From positions 1 through 64,000 of the forward strand of contig PZPC01000020.1 in the NCBI GenBank assembly GCA_003045895.1: a DNA stretch of 64,000 nt, given 5' to 3'. Made by a program: the position numbers and the translations under genes. Under the pieces are notes generated by a model, which had not been told where the DNA came from, did not search any database, and saw only the letters and a program-made list of their open reading frames with translations. Each line of letters starts with the position of its first letter. Within the stretch, counting starts at the first letter, position 1. This document shows positions 51,534 to 60,467 of this stretch, one piece after another. Origin of the DNA: Bacteroidota bacterium. Its GTDB lineage: Bacteria > Bacteroidota > Bacteroidia > Chitinophagales > Saprospiraceae.

Positions 51534-53789
51534 TTATTCGATCACCACCTTCCGAACCGCCGCGGCGCTGTTTTGAGTAAGCCTTAAATAATATAGCCCG
51601 GCAGGAAGATCGCTTACGTCTAAAACCGTCAGGAGTTGCTGGGTTGTCCACTGCCGGACCGGGCGGCCCAGTTGGTCGGACAACATGATCGTTGCTGGTG
51701 AGCTGTTGGCAAGTGCCACCTGCAACTGGTCATTTACCGGGTTGGGGTACAATCGGAACAGCGTAGGTTCCGGCAATTCAGCGGTAGGTACCGTACCATC
51801 CAGCAGGATATTGGTCGCAAAAAAGCCAAGTCCGCCTCTTTCATTGCCAATCACCATATCCAGAAAACCGTTGTTGTTCCAGTCGTAGAGGACGGTATGT
51901 AAGTAAGCGCCTTCGGCCAGGCCGGGGATGGTCTCAGCAACCAGGGTGAAAGCCGACCCATCGAGATGGCCTTCAATGTCGGTATATACTTCCACTGTAC
52001 CGAATTCGGTGCCCACAAAGAGGCGGTAGGCACCTGCCAGGTCCACAAAATAGGGGGAAGCGTAGCCCGTGGAGTAGCCGGGAATACGGGTATCCACCTG
52101 ACCGAGATTCTTGACGTTAGGCAGTAGTTCTTCGTTATTGCCAAAAACGGCATTGCCTACACTACCCACATTCTGAAAATAGTTGACGTTGCCGTTTTTT
52201 TCGCCGATCACAATGTCACCCAGGCCGTCGCGATTCAGGTCGATAATTTGCGGTGTACTGGCCTGACCAATATCAATATCCTGGAACCCAAATACTGCTG
52301 GCGCGAAGTTGACCGGTTGGTTGGCACCGGCCAGGTTTTCGGCGTAAAACAAGCGCCCGCCGATCTCGCCAATCAGGGCATCCACATCGCCGTCACCGTC
52401 CAGGTCACCGAAAGTCGGAGCCAGGTCAAAAGTGCCAGCTCCCGTTTGGTCAGAGCTGTACTGGTTCAACCCCAAAAAGTCTTCGTCCACCAGCGTGAAG
52501 ACCGGACTAGTTGCCGTACCGGTGTTTTCGTACAGCAACAAGCGGGTATTCTTGATCCCAAAAAGTTCAAAATAAGAGAAGTTGGCCACCACCAGATCCA
52601 TGCGGCCATCGGCGTTGTAGTCGAGGCGGGCTGGCTTACTGCGGGTACCTACGTCGATCATATCCTTAACCAGGAAATCATTCTTCTGGAAATTTAATTC
52701 CGGGCTGGCATCCGTGCCAGCGTTGCGGTAGTACCATACATTCTCATGATCAACACCATTGGAATTCGGGTTGGGTGCTGCGATAAAATCCCGCACACCA
52801 TCACCATCAATATCCAGGTAGTAGGCCGCCGGAAAGATGGGCAGGTCTACCGGGACGTCGTAGGCAGGAAAGTGCGCATCCTGCTCGTTCATCCAGGCCA
52901 GGCTACAACCGTTGGCGTTGGTCGACCGGTTGAGGTTGGGAAACGACAAGTCGCCCAGGATAAGGTCCTGATCGCCATCGCCATCTTCGTCCAAAGACAA
53001 GAGCGTGGAGCCTACGTGGCGGGGCTCCACGCCGCCGGCTACAATCCCGTTCGCACATTCTCCGGGGGCACTGGCCAGGTCCAGGGTTGTAGAAATACCG
53101 CTTTCGTAGACGCCGCCATAACAGTTGTCCGCCAGGATGAACTGAAGACTATCCCGACTGTGTCCGTTCTCCACTGAGCGGTTTTGGTAAAATTCTATAA
53201 ATCCGCCGCCGATATTAAACGTCAGTACATCGAGGTCGCCATCACAATCGACATCGGAAATGGAGGGATAGTCAATATCACTTACGTACAATTGGGTTGG
53301 CTGGCCATTCTGCGTAGGAAAAAAGATGATGTCCAGCTCATTGCCAAAAGTGAACCGGGTAAAATCCAATAAGCCGGTATTGGTATAAAACCCCTGGTAG
53401 ACCTTAATCCCGGAGGCCACATTGCGGTTGTAGGTGAAAATATCAACGGCGCCGTCGTTGTTGAAGTCGCGCAGCAATACCCAGGCCTCCAGGGGAGGAA
53501 AGTTGACCAGCAGGTCTTGCGCCAGTTGATAAGTGCCATTGGGTAGGCGTACAAAAGCCAGGGAGACATTACCTACCCGATCGAAAACAAACAGGTCACT
53601 GGCGCCATCCTGGTTCAGGTCGGCCGACGAAAACTGGGGGCTATTCAATCCGCCCGCAAAACCCAATTGGGAAGTGCTGCCGAATTGGTGTACGGTTGGC
53701 ATCAGCCGCGTCAGTTGAATATTTTGCGCCGAAAGCACACCGAAAGAAAAAGCGATACCGTAACAAATCAAGCGGAAAGGGCGGATCAT
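51534..53789 (-). CDS. FG-GAP/VCBS repeat protein with T9SS sorting domain
   Basis: 751 aa from the ATG at 53789 (MIRPFRLICYGIAFSFGVLSA), which gives the signal peptide; 29 in-frame codons upstream are rejected. Multiple FG-GAP/VCBS repeats with Asp-rich calcium loops (SSADLNQDGASDLFVFDRVG, VDCDGDLDVLTFN, LDEDGDGDQDLILGDL, LDYNADGRMDLVVANFS, DLDGDGDVDALIGEIGG) likely fold as a seven-bladed propeller. The last 80 residues are a type IX sorting domain (FRLYPNPVNDQLQVAL, LPAGLYYLRL). A surface or released protein, adhesive or binding role inferred. Confidence 0.88.
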   Translation of the reverse strand: MIRPFRLICYGIAFSFGVLSAQNIQLTRLMPTVHQFGSTSQLGFAGGLNSPQFSSADLNQDGASDLFVFDRVGNVSLAFVRLPNGTYQLAQDLLVNFPPLEAWVLLRDFNNDGAVDIFTYNRNVASGIKVYQGFYTNTGLLDFTRFTFGNELDIIFFPTQNGQPTQLYVSDIDYPSISDVDCDGDLDVLTFNIGGGFIEFYQNRSVENGHSRDSLQFILADNCYGGVYESGISTTLDLASAPGECANGIVAGGVEPRHVGSTLLSLDEDGDGDQDLILGDLSFPNLNRSTNANGCSLAWMNEQDAHFPAYDVPVDLPIFPAAYYLDIDGDGVRDFIAAPNPNSNGVDHENVWYYRNAGTDASPELNFQKNDFLVKDMIDVGTRSKPARLDYNADGRMDLVVANFSYFELFGIKNTRLLLYENTGTATSPVFTLVDEDFLGLNQYSSDQTGAGTFDLAPTFGDLDGDGDVDALIGEIGGRLFYAENLAGANQPVNFAPAVFGFQDIDIGQASTPQIIDLNRDGLGDIVIGEKNGNVNYFQNVGSVGNAVFGNNEELLPNVKNLGQVDTRIPGYSTGYASPYFVDLAGAYRLFVGTEFGTVEVYTDIEGHLDGSAFTLVAETIPGLAEGAYLHTVLYDWNNNGFLDMVIGNERGGLGFFATNILLDGTVPTAELPEPTLFRLYPNPVNDQLQVALANSSPATIMLSDQLGRPVRQWTTQQLLTVLDVSDLPAGLYYLRLTQNSAAAVRKVVIE

Positions 53790-53882
53790 GGTTGCATTTT
53801 TGATGACAAGAGCAGGGAGGGCAAAAATACAATGGTTACCATTGCTTTGCTTGTCAAACCACCATTTTGTTAGCAATATCCC

Positions 53883-54722
53883 CTACAATTCTGCCTGGAA
53901 AAGGCGCGCCAGTTTGCGCAGCAACCAAATGAGCTTGGTATTGAGCGAAGGTGTAGCGTTGAAGAAGAGATCATTGATCAGGAGCCATTCTTTTTCTTTC
54001 TGCAAACTGACCAGTTTGTGGTAGAAGACGCGTTGTGCCCCTTGCAGGCCCGACTTCCAGTACAGGGCCTTTTCGGTCATGGCAAAACCTTCCTTCGCAT
54101 TGCCCAACAGGCTTTGGTCACAGATGAACCAAATTTTCTCCTGGCGATCGGGGAAAAGGAAGTACTTCCCGGCATTGCGAATTTTATTGACGGGCATGGT
54201 GATGAAATCCGTGTAGATTCGTTCCTCTTCTTGTTCAAAGGCCAGGTAGTGAAAAGCCAGCTCTGCCAGATCGATCTGAGGCGTACGCACGTGCTGGTAG
54301 CGCAGAATCGATTCGGGCAGTACCACTACATTGAGGTCGGCTGCGTGCATAATAAAGAAAAAATCAAGCAGATCATCGAGTAGAATTTTCAGTTCGTGCA
54401 GCACCGCCAGCGGCTGTTCGGGTGCCGTACGGGTATCGTGCGCATCGGTCCACTGCTGCAGGCGCCGCATTACGGTCTCCCGGTAGTCGGTTGTACGAAT
54501 TCGCTCCTGGTATCCGGGCAACTTTGCGCCCTCCTGCTCCGCCTGTACCCGTTCTTCGAGCCGTTGCAGAAACCGTTTATAAGCCTGGGCCACCCAGTCG
54601 GCGTGCCAGTCGAAACCTTCCCGGGTGCTGGTCGTAAGCACCGGCAACTGGAGCGTGCCGCACTGGAAGCAAAAGCGGGCTTCCAAGGGCAGAAGCGTCT
54701 GGCATTGTGGACATTTCTTCAT
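53883..54722 (-). CDS. Zinc-ribbon protein, unknown function
   Basis: 279 aa from the ATG at 54722 (MKKCPQCQTLLPL). A zinc ribbon opens the protein: Cys4, Cys7, Cys18, Cys21 in CPQC and CFQC. The middle is helical; the end (about 215-265) with GFAMTEKALYWKSGLQG and FYHKLVSLQKEKEWLLIN resembles a bacterial PH-like fold. No signal peptide or membrane helix. No family recognised; zinc-ribbon plus PH-like proteins often act at membranes or in protein complexes. Confidence 0.6.
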   Translation of the reverse strand: MKKCPQCQTLLPLEARFCFQCGTLQLPVLTTSTREGFDWHADWVAQAYKRFLQRLEERVQAEQEGAKLPGYQERIRTTDYRETVMRRLQQWTDAHDTRTAPEQPLAVLHELKILLDDLLDFFFIMHAADLNVVVLPESILRYQHVRTPQIDLAELAFHYLAFEQEEERIYTDFITMPVNKIRNAGKYFLFPDRQEKIWFICDQSLLGNAKEGFAMTEKALYWKSGLQGAQRVFYHKLVSLQKEKEWLLINDLFFNATPSLNTKLIWLLRKLARLFQAEL

Positions 54723-54829
54723 AGCCGCCAAGATAAGGGACAAATACTGTTTCCCCAAAAAAGAAAAATTGGCACAATAATTGATTAATTACAAGTATAG
54801 ATTACAATTTGTTAAGGTTATGAATAGAG

Positions 54830-54855
54830 GCCCGTTCTTTTGACGGGCTTTTTTT
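54830..54855 (+). terminator. Rho-independent terminator without an upstream gene
   Basis: GCCCGT-TCTTTTG-ACGGGC followed by seven T. All genes to the left run the other way for more than 5 kb, and the ald promoter lies downstream, so it may end a short transcript of the 54.73-54.83 kb gap. Confidence 0.7.
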
Positions 54856-54907
54856 ATGCCTGGTTTTTCTTTTTGGAGCTTTGCTATTCCAACCAAGGGT
54901 TATCCAT

Positions 54908-54915
54908 TATCTTTG
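54908..54915 (+). promoter_or_regulatory. -7 promoter element of ald
   Basis: TATCTTTG, exact TAnnTTTG, 40 bp before the alanine dehydrogenase ATG. No good -33 TTG at the usual spacing. Confidence 0.55.
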
Positions 54916-54955
54916 CGCCTGCAAATTAGTGCCTAACCAATAAAAAAAAATACTT

Positions 54956-56068
54956 ATGGTCATTGGTGTACCCAAGGAGATTAAGAACAACGAAGACCGG
55001 GTAGCGGTAACGCCTGCCGGAGTCAACGAATTGACCAAGCGGGGTCATACCGTTTATGTACAAGCCTCAGCGGGCGGTGGCAGCGGCTTCGAGGACGAAG
55101 AGTACATCCAGGCGGGTGCTGCGATCCTCCCCACTATTGAGGAAGTTTACGGCGTAGCCGAAATGATCATTAAGGTAAAAGAACCAATTGAATCTGAATA
55201 CAAACTCATCCGTAAAGGTCAGTTGTTGTTCACCTATTTCCACTTTGCCAGCTACGAACCGCTGACCAAAGCCATGATCGCCAGTGGTGCCACTTGTCTG
55301 GCTTACGAAACCGTAGAATTACCGGATCGCAGTTTGCCGTTGCTGGTTCCCATGAGCGAAGTAGCTGGCCGCATGAGTATTCAGGAAGGGGCCAAATACC
55401 TGGAAAAACCCATGGGTGGTCGCGGGGTGTTGCTCGGCGGCGTTGCCGGAGTAGCCCCTGGCAAAGTCATCATTCTCGGTGGTGGCATTGTCGGAACCGA
55501 GGCCGCTAAAATGGCAGCTGGCCTGGGCGCCAACGTTACCCTGCTCGACGTTAACCTCCCTCGCCTGCGCTACCTGAACGACAACATGCCCGCCAATGTG
55601 ACGACCTTGTATTCCAACGAATACAACATCCGAAAACTCATCAAGGACGCAGACCTCATCGTTGGTGCCGTGTTGATTCCTGGTGCGAAAGCGCCTAAGC
55701 TCATCACGCGGGATATGCTCAAAGAAATGAAGCCCGGCACCGTACTGGTGGACGTAGCCGTTGACCAGGGCGGATGTATTGAAACCTGTTCCCCGACCAC
55801 GCACGCCGATCCGACTTTCGTCATCGACGGTATTATTCACTATTGCGTGGCCAATATGCCCGGCGCGGTGCCTTATACCTCCACGCTGGCCCTGACCAAC
55901 GCAACCCTGCCCTTTGCGCTGCAACTGGCTGATAAAGGTTGGAAAAAAGCCTGCCAGGACAATGCCCCTCTCGGTTTGGGACTCAACATCGTAGCGGGAA
56001 AGGTGGTCTACAAGGCAGTAGCCGAAACGTTTAGCCTGCCGTACACGCCTTTGAGCGAAGTGCTTTAA
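54956..56068 (+). CDS. ald: Alanine dehydrogenase
   Basis: NAD-dependent reversible deamination of alanine to pyruvate. 370 aa. N-terminal MVIGVPKEIKNNEDRVAVTP and VKVKEPI-type motif (IIKVKEPIESEY), catalytic His in FTYFHFASYEPL, NAD-binding loop ILGGGIVGTEAAKMAAGLGA, and DVAVDQGGCIETCSPTTHAD near the C terminus match the family throughout. Length is standard. A single gene with its own promoter and a hairpin after it. Confidence 0.96.
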   Translation: MVIGVPKEIKNNEDRVAVTPAGVNELTKRGHTVYVQASAGGGSGFEDEEYIQAGAAILPTIEEVYGVAEMIIKVKEPIESEYKLIRKGQLLFTYFHFASYEPLTKAMIASGATCLAYETVELPDRSLPLLVPMSEVAGRMSIQEGAKYLEKPMGGRGVLLGGVAGVAPGKVIILGGGIVGTEAAKMAAGLGANVTLLDVNLPRLRYLNDNMPANVTTLYSNEYNIRKLIKDADLIVGAVLIPGAKAPKLITRDMLKEMKPGTVLVDVAVDQGGCIETCSPTTHADPTFVIDGIIHYCVANMPGAVPYTSTLALTNATLPFALQLADKGWKKACQDNAPLGLGLNIVAGKVVYKAVAETFSLPYTPLSEVL

Positions 56069-56122
56069 ATGACTGGGACAAACCATTTCCAGCAAGGCCA
56101 ATAGCTTTTGTATAAAATGAAT

Positions 56123-56160
56123 AAACAGCAGGTTGGGCGTTTTGTCTCAACCTGCTGTTT
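56123..56160 (+). terminator. Hairpin after ald
   Basis: Perfect 13-bp arms AAACAGCAGGTTG / CAACCTGCTGTTT, 12-nt loop, followed by CACTTT. Likely terminator of ald, though the T-run is poor. Confidence 0.65.
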
Positions 56161-56187
56161 CACTTTAAGAACCTAAAAAAACCAGCT

Positions 56188-56469
56188 ATGCGCATCATTG
56201 GTTACCTGGACCATCCACAGCTAAAGATCACGGTTTTCAAAACCGATACCCGCTTGTCGATCAAACTGGAGAATGGCAATTTGGAGCAAACCTACAAATT
56301 CCGGCCAACGGAGCATATGAGCAGTCTTGCCGCCATCCGGGAATTGGTCGACGAGCCTTTCCTGCTTACCGTCATGGAACGTTTCCGCACCATGGATACG
56401 GACTTTCGCAGCAGCCTGGAGCGGCATGCTCCACCGGCAGCGGAAGAGGAATTTGATGAAATCATTTGA
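56188..56469 (+). CDS. Small conserved-looking protein, unknown
   Basis: 93 aa, soluble, starting MRIIGYLDHPQLKITVFKTD, a beta-rich first half and a helical second half (SSLAAIRELVDEPFLLTVME) with an acidic tail AAEEEFDEII. I recall proteins of this size and opening in Bacteroidota but cannot name a family. Preceded by a purine-rich stretch (AAGAACCTAAAAAAACC) and follows the ald terminator. Confidence 0.6.
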   Translation: MRIIGYLDHPQLKITVFKTDTRLSIKLENGNLEQTYKFRPTEHMSSLAAIRELVDEPFLLTVMERFRTMDTDFRSSLERHAPPAAEEEFDEII

Positions 56470-56589
56470 AAATTAACCGCCGGGGATTTTCCAGCTGGTG
56501 ACAACCATTTCGCCTGGCGGATAAATAAAACCAGGCTGGCAACAAAATCAAGCAGGTGCTGTTAATAGGATACACCAATAAGAAATAAA

Positions 56590-56760
56590 ATGTTTGGACT
56601 TTTCAATACTAATCCTATCCAGAAACTGGAAAAAGCTTACAAAAAATTAATGGAAGAAGCCATGCACATCCAACGCTCCGGCGACTTGAAAGCTTATGCC
56701 CGGAAGATTGAAGCGGCTGAAAAAGTGCTCACTCAAATCCAGGAACTCAAGGACAAATAA
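56590..56760 (+). CDS. Lacal_2735/DUF6435 family small protein
   Basis: 56 aa, MFGLFNTNPIQKLEKAYKKL at the start and EKVLTQIQELKDK at the end; one helical hairpin of charged amphipathic helices. The start MFGLF followed by a Lys-rich helix and a second helix about the middle matches the small Lacal_2735 proteins found across Bacteroidota, function unknown. It ends 1 bp before the ATG of the CoA-binding protein, so the two are cotranscribed. Too short for the usual length cut-off. Confidence 0.8.
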   Translation: MFGLFNTNPIQKLEKAYKKLMEEAMHIQRSGDLKAYARKIEAAEKVLTQIQELKDK

Positions 56761-56761
56761 C

Positions 56762-57127
56762 ATGCATACACTCGTTTTGGGTGCCAGCACCAATCCCTCG
56801 CGGGTATCGTATCAGGCTATACAACGGTTGGTTCACAACGGTTTCCAGGTGAGTGCCGTAGGACTGCGAACAGGAACCGTAGCCGGTGTTGCCATCCAGC
56901 AAGGCCTACCCGTCCTGGATCAGGTGCATACCATCACGTTGTACCTGAACCCACAACGACAAAATCCGCTCTACGAATACGTGCTGGGCTTACAGCCCAA
57001 ACGCATCATTTTTAACCCGGGAACGGAAAATGCTGAATTGGCACATTTAGCAAAGGCGGCAGAAATTGAAGTCGTATATACCTGCACCCTGGTCATGTTG
57101 GCAACCGGGGACTACGCGGAAGTTTAG
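56762..57127 (+). CDS. CoA-binding domain protein (YccU-like)
   Basis: 121 aa, a single Rossmann-fold CoA_binding_2 domain: VLGASTNPSRVSYQAIQRL at the N terminus, AVGLRTGTVAG, ITLYLNP, and IIFNPGTENAEL near the C terminus, parallel to the CoA-binding part of succinyl-CoA synthetase. The ATG at 56762 is chosen because upstream in-frame codons overlap the DUF6435 gene in another frame and do not fit the family. Role not known in detail. Confidence 0.88.
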   Translation: MHTLVLGASTNPSRVSYQAIQRLVHNGFQVSAVGLRTGTVAGVAIQQGLPVLDQVHTITLYLNPQRQNPLYEYVLGLQPKRIIFNPGTENAELAHLAKAAEIEVVYTCTLVMLATGDYAEV

Positions 57128-57137
57128 AGCTGCTACA

Positions 57138-57974
57138 TTAACTGCGCTGATTCACCAGGGTGGTGATGGTTGCGTTGAGGTTTTCGATCAGCCGTGACTG
57201 CTGTTGCATGGTCTTGCGGAGTTCATAGACTTCTTCGCGCACGAGGTGCTTGACATTTCTTGGCGAAGGTAAAAAAGGGCTGATGCGTGCGCGCACGTAC
57301 CAGATTTCCCGAATATCGGCTAGCCGGATCGTGTGCTTTTCGTAAAAATTATTGTCGGATACCAATTCCAGTTTACGCGATTCTTTGATCAGGTTATTCA
57401 CCCGCTTGACCATTATATCGGCGCGGGTAACAATAACGTAAACGTAGCTATCTTTAATGCCTGACTCCCACAAGGTGGGTTCCAGGTAACTGCAAACCAC
57501 TTTGTCTCCCTCAAAGAGCGTGGGTTCCATACTATCCCCCCCCATGTCAAATGAACGGTGGGTACCCACTTTGTATTTGTAATCGGGCAGGACGTAGCTC
57601 GGCAATTCCTGGATAAACGAAGGATCCGTATGTTCGGAAGCGTAACCGGCCTGGGCAGGAATAGGAACGTGAACGATTCGCTCTTCTTCGTTGGGGGTTG
57701 TCACTATTGTAAGGGTACGAAAGTCCTGGTTTTCTTCTTCCGTCATGAACATAGGACCTTCACCGGTAAACAGGTACACCGGGTTGACCTTGTACTTATC
57801 GATTGATTTTCGAATGAGGTCAATGGTTGCATCCCGGCGGCCTTTCAAAATTTCACTCAGACTTTGCGGCAAATAGTCTACCGACAAAGCGAACTGACGA
57901 CTAGAACGGATGATTCCGTCCGCCTTCAGTTTATCATGACATTTGATGAAGCGTTGTGTTACGATGTTACTCAT
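57138..57974 (-). CDS. S24 peptidase-type transcriptional regulator (LexA/CI-like)
   Basis: 278 aa. The N-terminal helix-turn-helix (about 1-70, RQFALSVDYLPQSLSEILKG) resembles phage repressors; a linker with the likely self-cleavage site Ala109-Gly110 in PAQAGYA leads to the S24 peptidase fold with Ser148 in GGDSMEPTLFEGD and Lys190 in ADIMVKRV, the LexA-type Ser-Lys dyad. A coiled coil (about 248-278) adds oligomerisation. It probably represses genes until RecA-type or other stimulus triggers cleavage. No phage genes are around it, so a chromosomal stress regulator is likelier than a prophage repressor. Confidence 0.88.
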   Translation of the reverse strand: MSNIVTQRFIKCHDKLKADGIIRSSRQFALSVDYLPQSLSEILKGRRDATIDLIRKSIDKYKVNPVYLFTGEGPMFMTEEENQDFRTLTIVTTPNEEERIVHVPIPAQAGYASEHTDPSFIQELPSYVLPDYKYKVGTHRSFDMGGDSMEPTLFEGDKVVCSYLEPTLWESGIKDSYVYVIVTRADIMVKRVNNLIKESRKLELVSDNNFYEKHTIRLADIREIWYVRARISPFLPSPRNVKHLVREEVYELRKTMQQQSRLIENLNATITTLVNQRS

Positions 57975-58128
57975 TCAACCTGTTGTAGCCCTTCTGTTTC
58001 GAAACCTGAGGCAGAGGGATAAACAAATATAATAAGTTCCGTTAAGCAACTGTAACAAAAAAGGTAAAAAATGAAATTATACCATTCTTTTGGTGACACC
58101 GTATCATTCACTGGCGGTCCGCCCGGGC

Positions 58129-58887
58129 TTAGAAGCTGTTGGCAATGGCAATGAAGTCATTGGCTTTCAGGGATGCCCCGCCAATTAACCCGCCATCAAC
58201 ATCGGTTTTGGAGAATATTTCCTGGGCATTATCGGGCTTAACACTACCGCCGTAGAGGATGGAAGTAGCCTGGGCGGCTTCGTCGCCGTACTGGGCGGCC
58301 AGCAGCCCGCGAATGAAAGCATGCATTTCTTGTGCCTGGTCAGGCGAAGCGGTCTTGCCCGTACCAATAGCCCAAACCGGCTCGTAAGCAATGACAACCT
58401 GAGAGAACTCCTCCGGCGTTAAATTGAAAAGACCTTTTTTTACCTGTTCGCCCACCACCGCTTCCTGCGCACCAGCTTCGCGGGTTTGCAGCAATTCGCC
58501 GCAACAGAAGATCGGTTTTAAACCATGGCGGATGGCCTGGCTCACCTTGGCGGCAATTAGTTCATCACTTTCCTGAAAATACTCCCGCCGTTCACTGTGG
58601 CCTAAAATGACGTAAGTACAACCGACAGAACGGAGCATGTCCGTAGAAATCTCTCCGGTGTAAGCACCGCTATCTTCCTGGTGACAATTCTGGGCTGCCA
58701 GGTACAAATTGTTAATGTCGCTGATGATATGGGCAACCCCTTTCAGGTGGATATAAGGCGTGCCCAGAACCATGATCGTCTCTGATGGCTGCAGTTTTTC
58801 AACGATTTCGAGTGCCAGGGCGCGGCCCTCTTCGTAATCCTTGTTCATTTTCCAGTTTCCTGCTACGATGTGCTGACGCTTGCTCAT
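58129..58887 (-). CDS. tpiA: Triosephosphate isomerase
   Basis: Interconverts dihydroxyacetone phosphate and glyceraldehyde 3-phosphate. 252 aa from the ATG at 58887 (MSKRQHIVAGNWKMN). Catalytic Lys13 in GNWKMN, His in ILGHSERRE, Glu in VIAYEPVWAIGTG, phosphate loop YGGSVKPDN. The frame is open for 110 codons upstream, but these overlap the neighbouring gene region and lack similarity to TIM. Confidence 0.96.
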   Translation of the reverse strand: MSKRQHIVAGNWKMNKDYEEGRALALEIVEKLQPSETIMVLGTPYIHLKGVAHIISDINNLYLAAQNCHQEDSGAYTGEISTDMLRSVGCTYVILGHSERREYFQESDELIAAKVSQAIRHGLKPIFCCGELLQTREAGAQEAVVGEQVKKGLFNLTPEEFSQVVIAYEPVWAIGTGKTASPDQAQEMHAFIRGLLAAQYGDEAAQATSILYGGSVKPDNAQEIFSKTDVDGGLIGGASLKANDFIAIANSF

Positions 58888-58967
58888 TGGTCTTGAATTT
58901 GCTGACGCGGTTAGTGACAAAAATACACTAAGGGGTAAAAAAACAAAAATAACACCTCTTCGGCAGA

Positions 58968-59561
58968 TTATAGCTCTTCTTTGCCGCTTATTTGCTGTTC
59001 GCGGTTGGCCCGGGATTCGATGTAGAAGGCAAACCCCAGTCCGCCCAAGACCATCAGTAAATTCCAGTACCAGGCTAATGGCTGGCGGCCTACCTCGATA
59101 TACTCCACGTTGTCGGGCAACTGGTACTTGAGTACGGGCAATAAATGGGCTTGGTTTTTCTGTTGTCGCATCTCCCGAATAACCCCCTGTACGGCAACGG
59201 GCATTAAAGGCACACAATTTTTTTCATCATCGCAGGCCATCGAAAAATTCTTGGTCCAGGCAATGATCCGCGGCTTAACCTGTTTACCCGCTTTCAGGGC
59301 TTCAATCTGGCTTTCAGCAAGCAGCGGGTAGATCAGGATCGCTTTGTCCGCATCGGTACGGGGGGGAACCACAATGTAATCACCACTTTGCCAGGCACCA
59401 ATGAGCTCTACGAAATCGGAGTCTCCGACGCCCGTAGTGATAGTTTCCTCCATTGTAAAAACGCGCAATTTGTGCGTTCCAAAAAATTGGGAAATTAAAC
59501 TATTGCATCCCGTAATAAAAAAAACGATGCACAATAACATTGCAGTTAGACGAACCCACAT
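58968..59561 (-). CDS. Lipoprotein with C-terminal membrane helix, unknown
   Basis: 197 aa from the ATG at 59561. Signal peptide with lipobox FFITGC, placing lipidation near residue 19. The middle (DYIVVPPRTDADKAILIYPL and AWTKNFSMACDDEKNCVPL with two Cys that could pair) is unknown; a membrane helix PLAWYWNLLMVLGGLGFAFY lies at about 163-182 followed by a basic end. So it may be tethered at both ends to the inner membrane. No family recognised. Between ftsE-like and tpiA genes, all on the minus strand. Confidence 0.6.
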   Translation of the reverse strand: MWVRLTAMLLCIVFFITGCNSLISQFFGTHKLRVFTMEETITTGVGDSDFVELIGAWQSGDYIVVPPRTDADKAILIYPLLAESQIEALKAGKQVKPRIIAWTKNFSMACDDEKNCVPLMPVAVQGVIREMRQQKNQAHLLPVLKYQLPDNVEYIEVGRQPLAWYWNLLMVLGGLGFAFYIESRANREQQISGKEEL

Positions 59562-59651
59562 AGCTAAAATGGCTTTTGCGTATACAATCGTGATTCTTTG
59601 ACAAACTGGTGACGGCACAGGCGGCATCCAGTGGCCCTAGAAGGACAAACA

Positions 59652-60338
59652 TTAAACAATAATATCCTCGTCGTTGACTACCCGTTGGTCAAAGCACCTA
59701 ACAATTCGGGCGGGAAAATTTTCCAGGATTCGGTAATCATGCGTAGCAAATAGAACTGCGGTATTGCGCTGTCTGGCCAGTTGGCGCAGCAGCAGCAAAA
59801 TATCATCACTGGTTTCAGGATCCAGGTTACCCGTTGGTTCATCTGCCAGCACCAACTCTGGCTCATTGAGCAAAGCGCGGGCTATCGCTACCCGTTGTTG
59901 CTCTCCGCCAGATAAGGCAAAGGGCATTTTATGGCGGGCAGCTCCCAGTCCTACTTGCTCCAGGAGGCTGACTATTCTTTCGTTGCGCCTGGCAGCTTCC
60001 TTCCACCCCGTGGCTTGCAGTACGAATTCCAGGTTTTCTCCTACGGAACGGTCGGTCAGGAGGTTAAAATCCTGAAAAACAATACCCAGGCGCCGGCGCA
60101 TAATGGGAATTTGGTGCCGGTTCAGCTGGAGCAAATCATGGTCTACTACTTTTGCCTGGCCCTGGTGGAGGGGCAAAGCGCCGTACAAGGTTTTGAGTAG
60201 GCTGGATTTTCCACTCCCCGTTTTACCGATCAGGTAAACAAACTCCCCCTGGGATATCCGCAAATTGACATCCTCCAGAACGGTCTGGCCGGCCTGAAGA
60301 ATATGAACTTGTCTGAGATCAACTACCAAGTGAGACAT
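59652..60338 (-). CDS. ftsE: FtsE-like ABC transporter ATP-binding protein
   Basis: 228-aa ATPase of the FtsE/LolD group. Walker A GKTGSGKSSLLK, Q-loop IVFQDFNLL, signature LSGGEQQRVAIARALL, Walker B LVLADEPTGNLDPE, H-loop ATHDYRIL. In Bacteroidota the FtsE homolog works with FtsX at the division site and regulates cell-wall hydrolases. No FtsX lies next to it here, so the partner must be elsewhere; LolD or a MacB-type ATPase remain alternatives. Confidence 0.82.
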   Translation of the reverse strand: MSHLVVDLRQVHILQAGQTVLEDVNLRISQGEFVYLIGKTGSGKSSLLKTLYGALPLHQGQAKVVDHDLLQLNRHQIPIMRRRLGIVFQDFNLLTDRSVGENLEFVLQATGWKEAARRNERIVSLLEQVGLGAARHKMPFALSGGEQQRVAIARALLNEPELVLADEPTGNLDPETSDDILLLLRQLARQRNTAVLFATHDYRILENFPARIVRCFDQRVVNDEDIIV

Positions 60339-60391
60339 GTACCAAAATTATTAAAGAAAATCGAAATTAGGCAATTTCCGTATAATGGTAT

Positions 60392-60435
60392 AAAAAAAAT
60401 CGGGAACAGTAAGCACGATGCCTTACTGTTCCCGA
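60392..60435 (-). terminator. Rho-independent terminator of ilvE
   Basis: Perfect 14-bp stem TCGGGAACAGTAAG / CTTACTGTTCCCGA, 8-nt loop; on the minus strand it is followed by eight T. A second perfect hairpin, TTCAGCTG / CAGCTGAA at 60438-60460, lies just before it, next to the ilvE stop. Confidence 0.92.
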
Positions 60436-60467
60436 ACTTCAGCTGCCGCTCACAGCTGAAACAACAC

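Noticed and set aside
57138-57974. Prophage marked by an S24 repressor
   Set aside because: No integrase, structural, lysis or att-like sequences nearby; neighbours are core genes.
58888-59217. 110-codon N-terminal extension of tpiA
   Set aside because: Arg-rich, unlike TIM, and overlaps the neighbouring lipoprotein gene; the true start with NWKMN follows the ATG at 58887.
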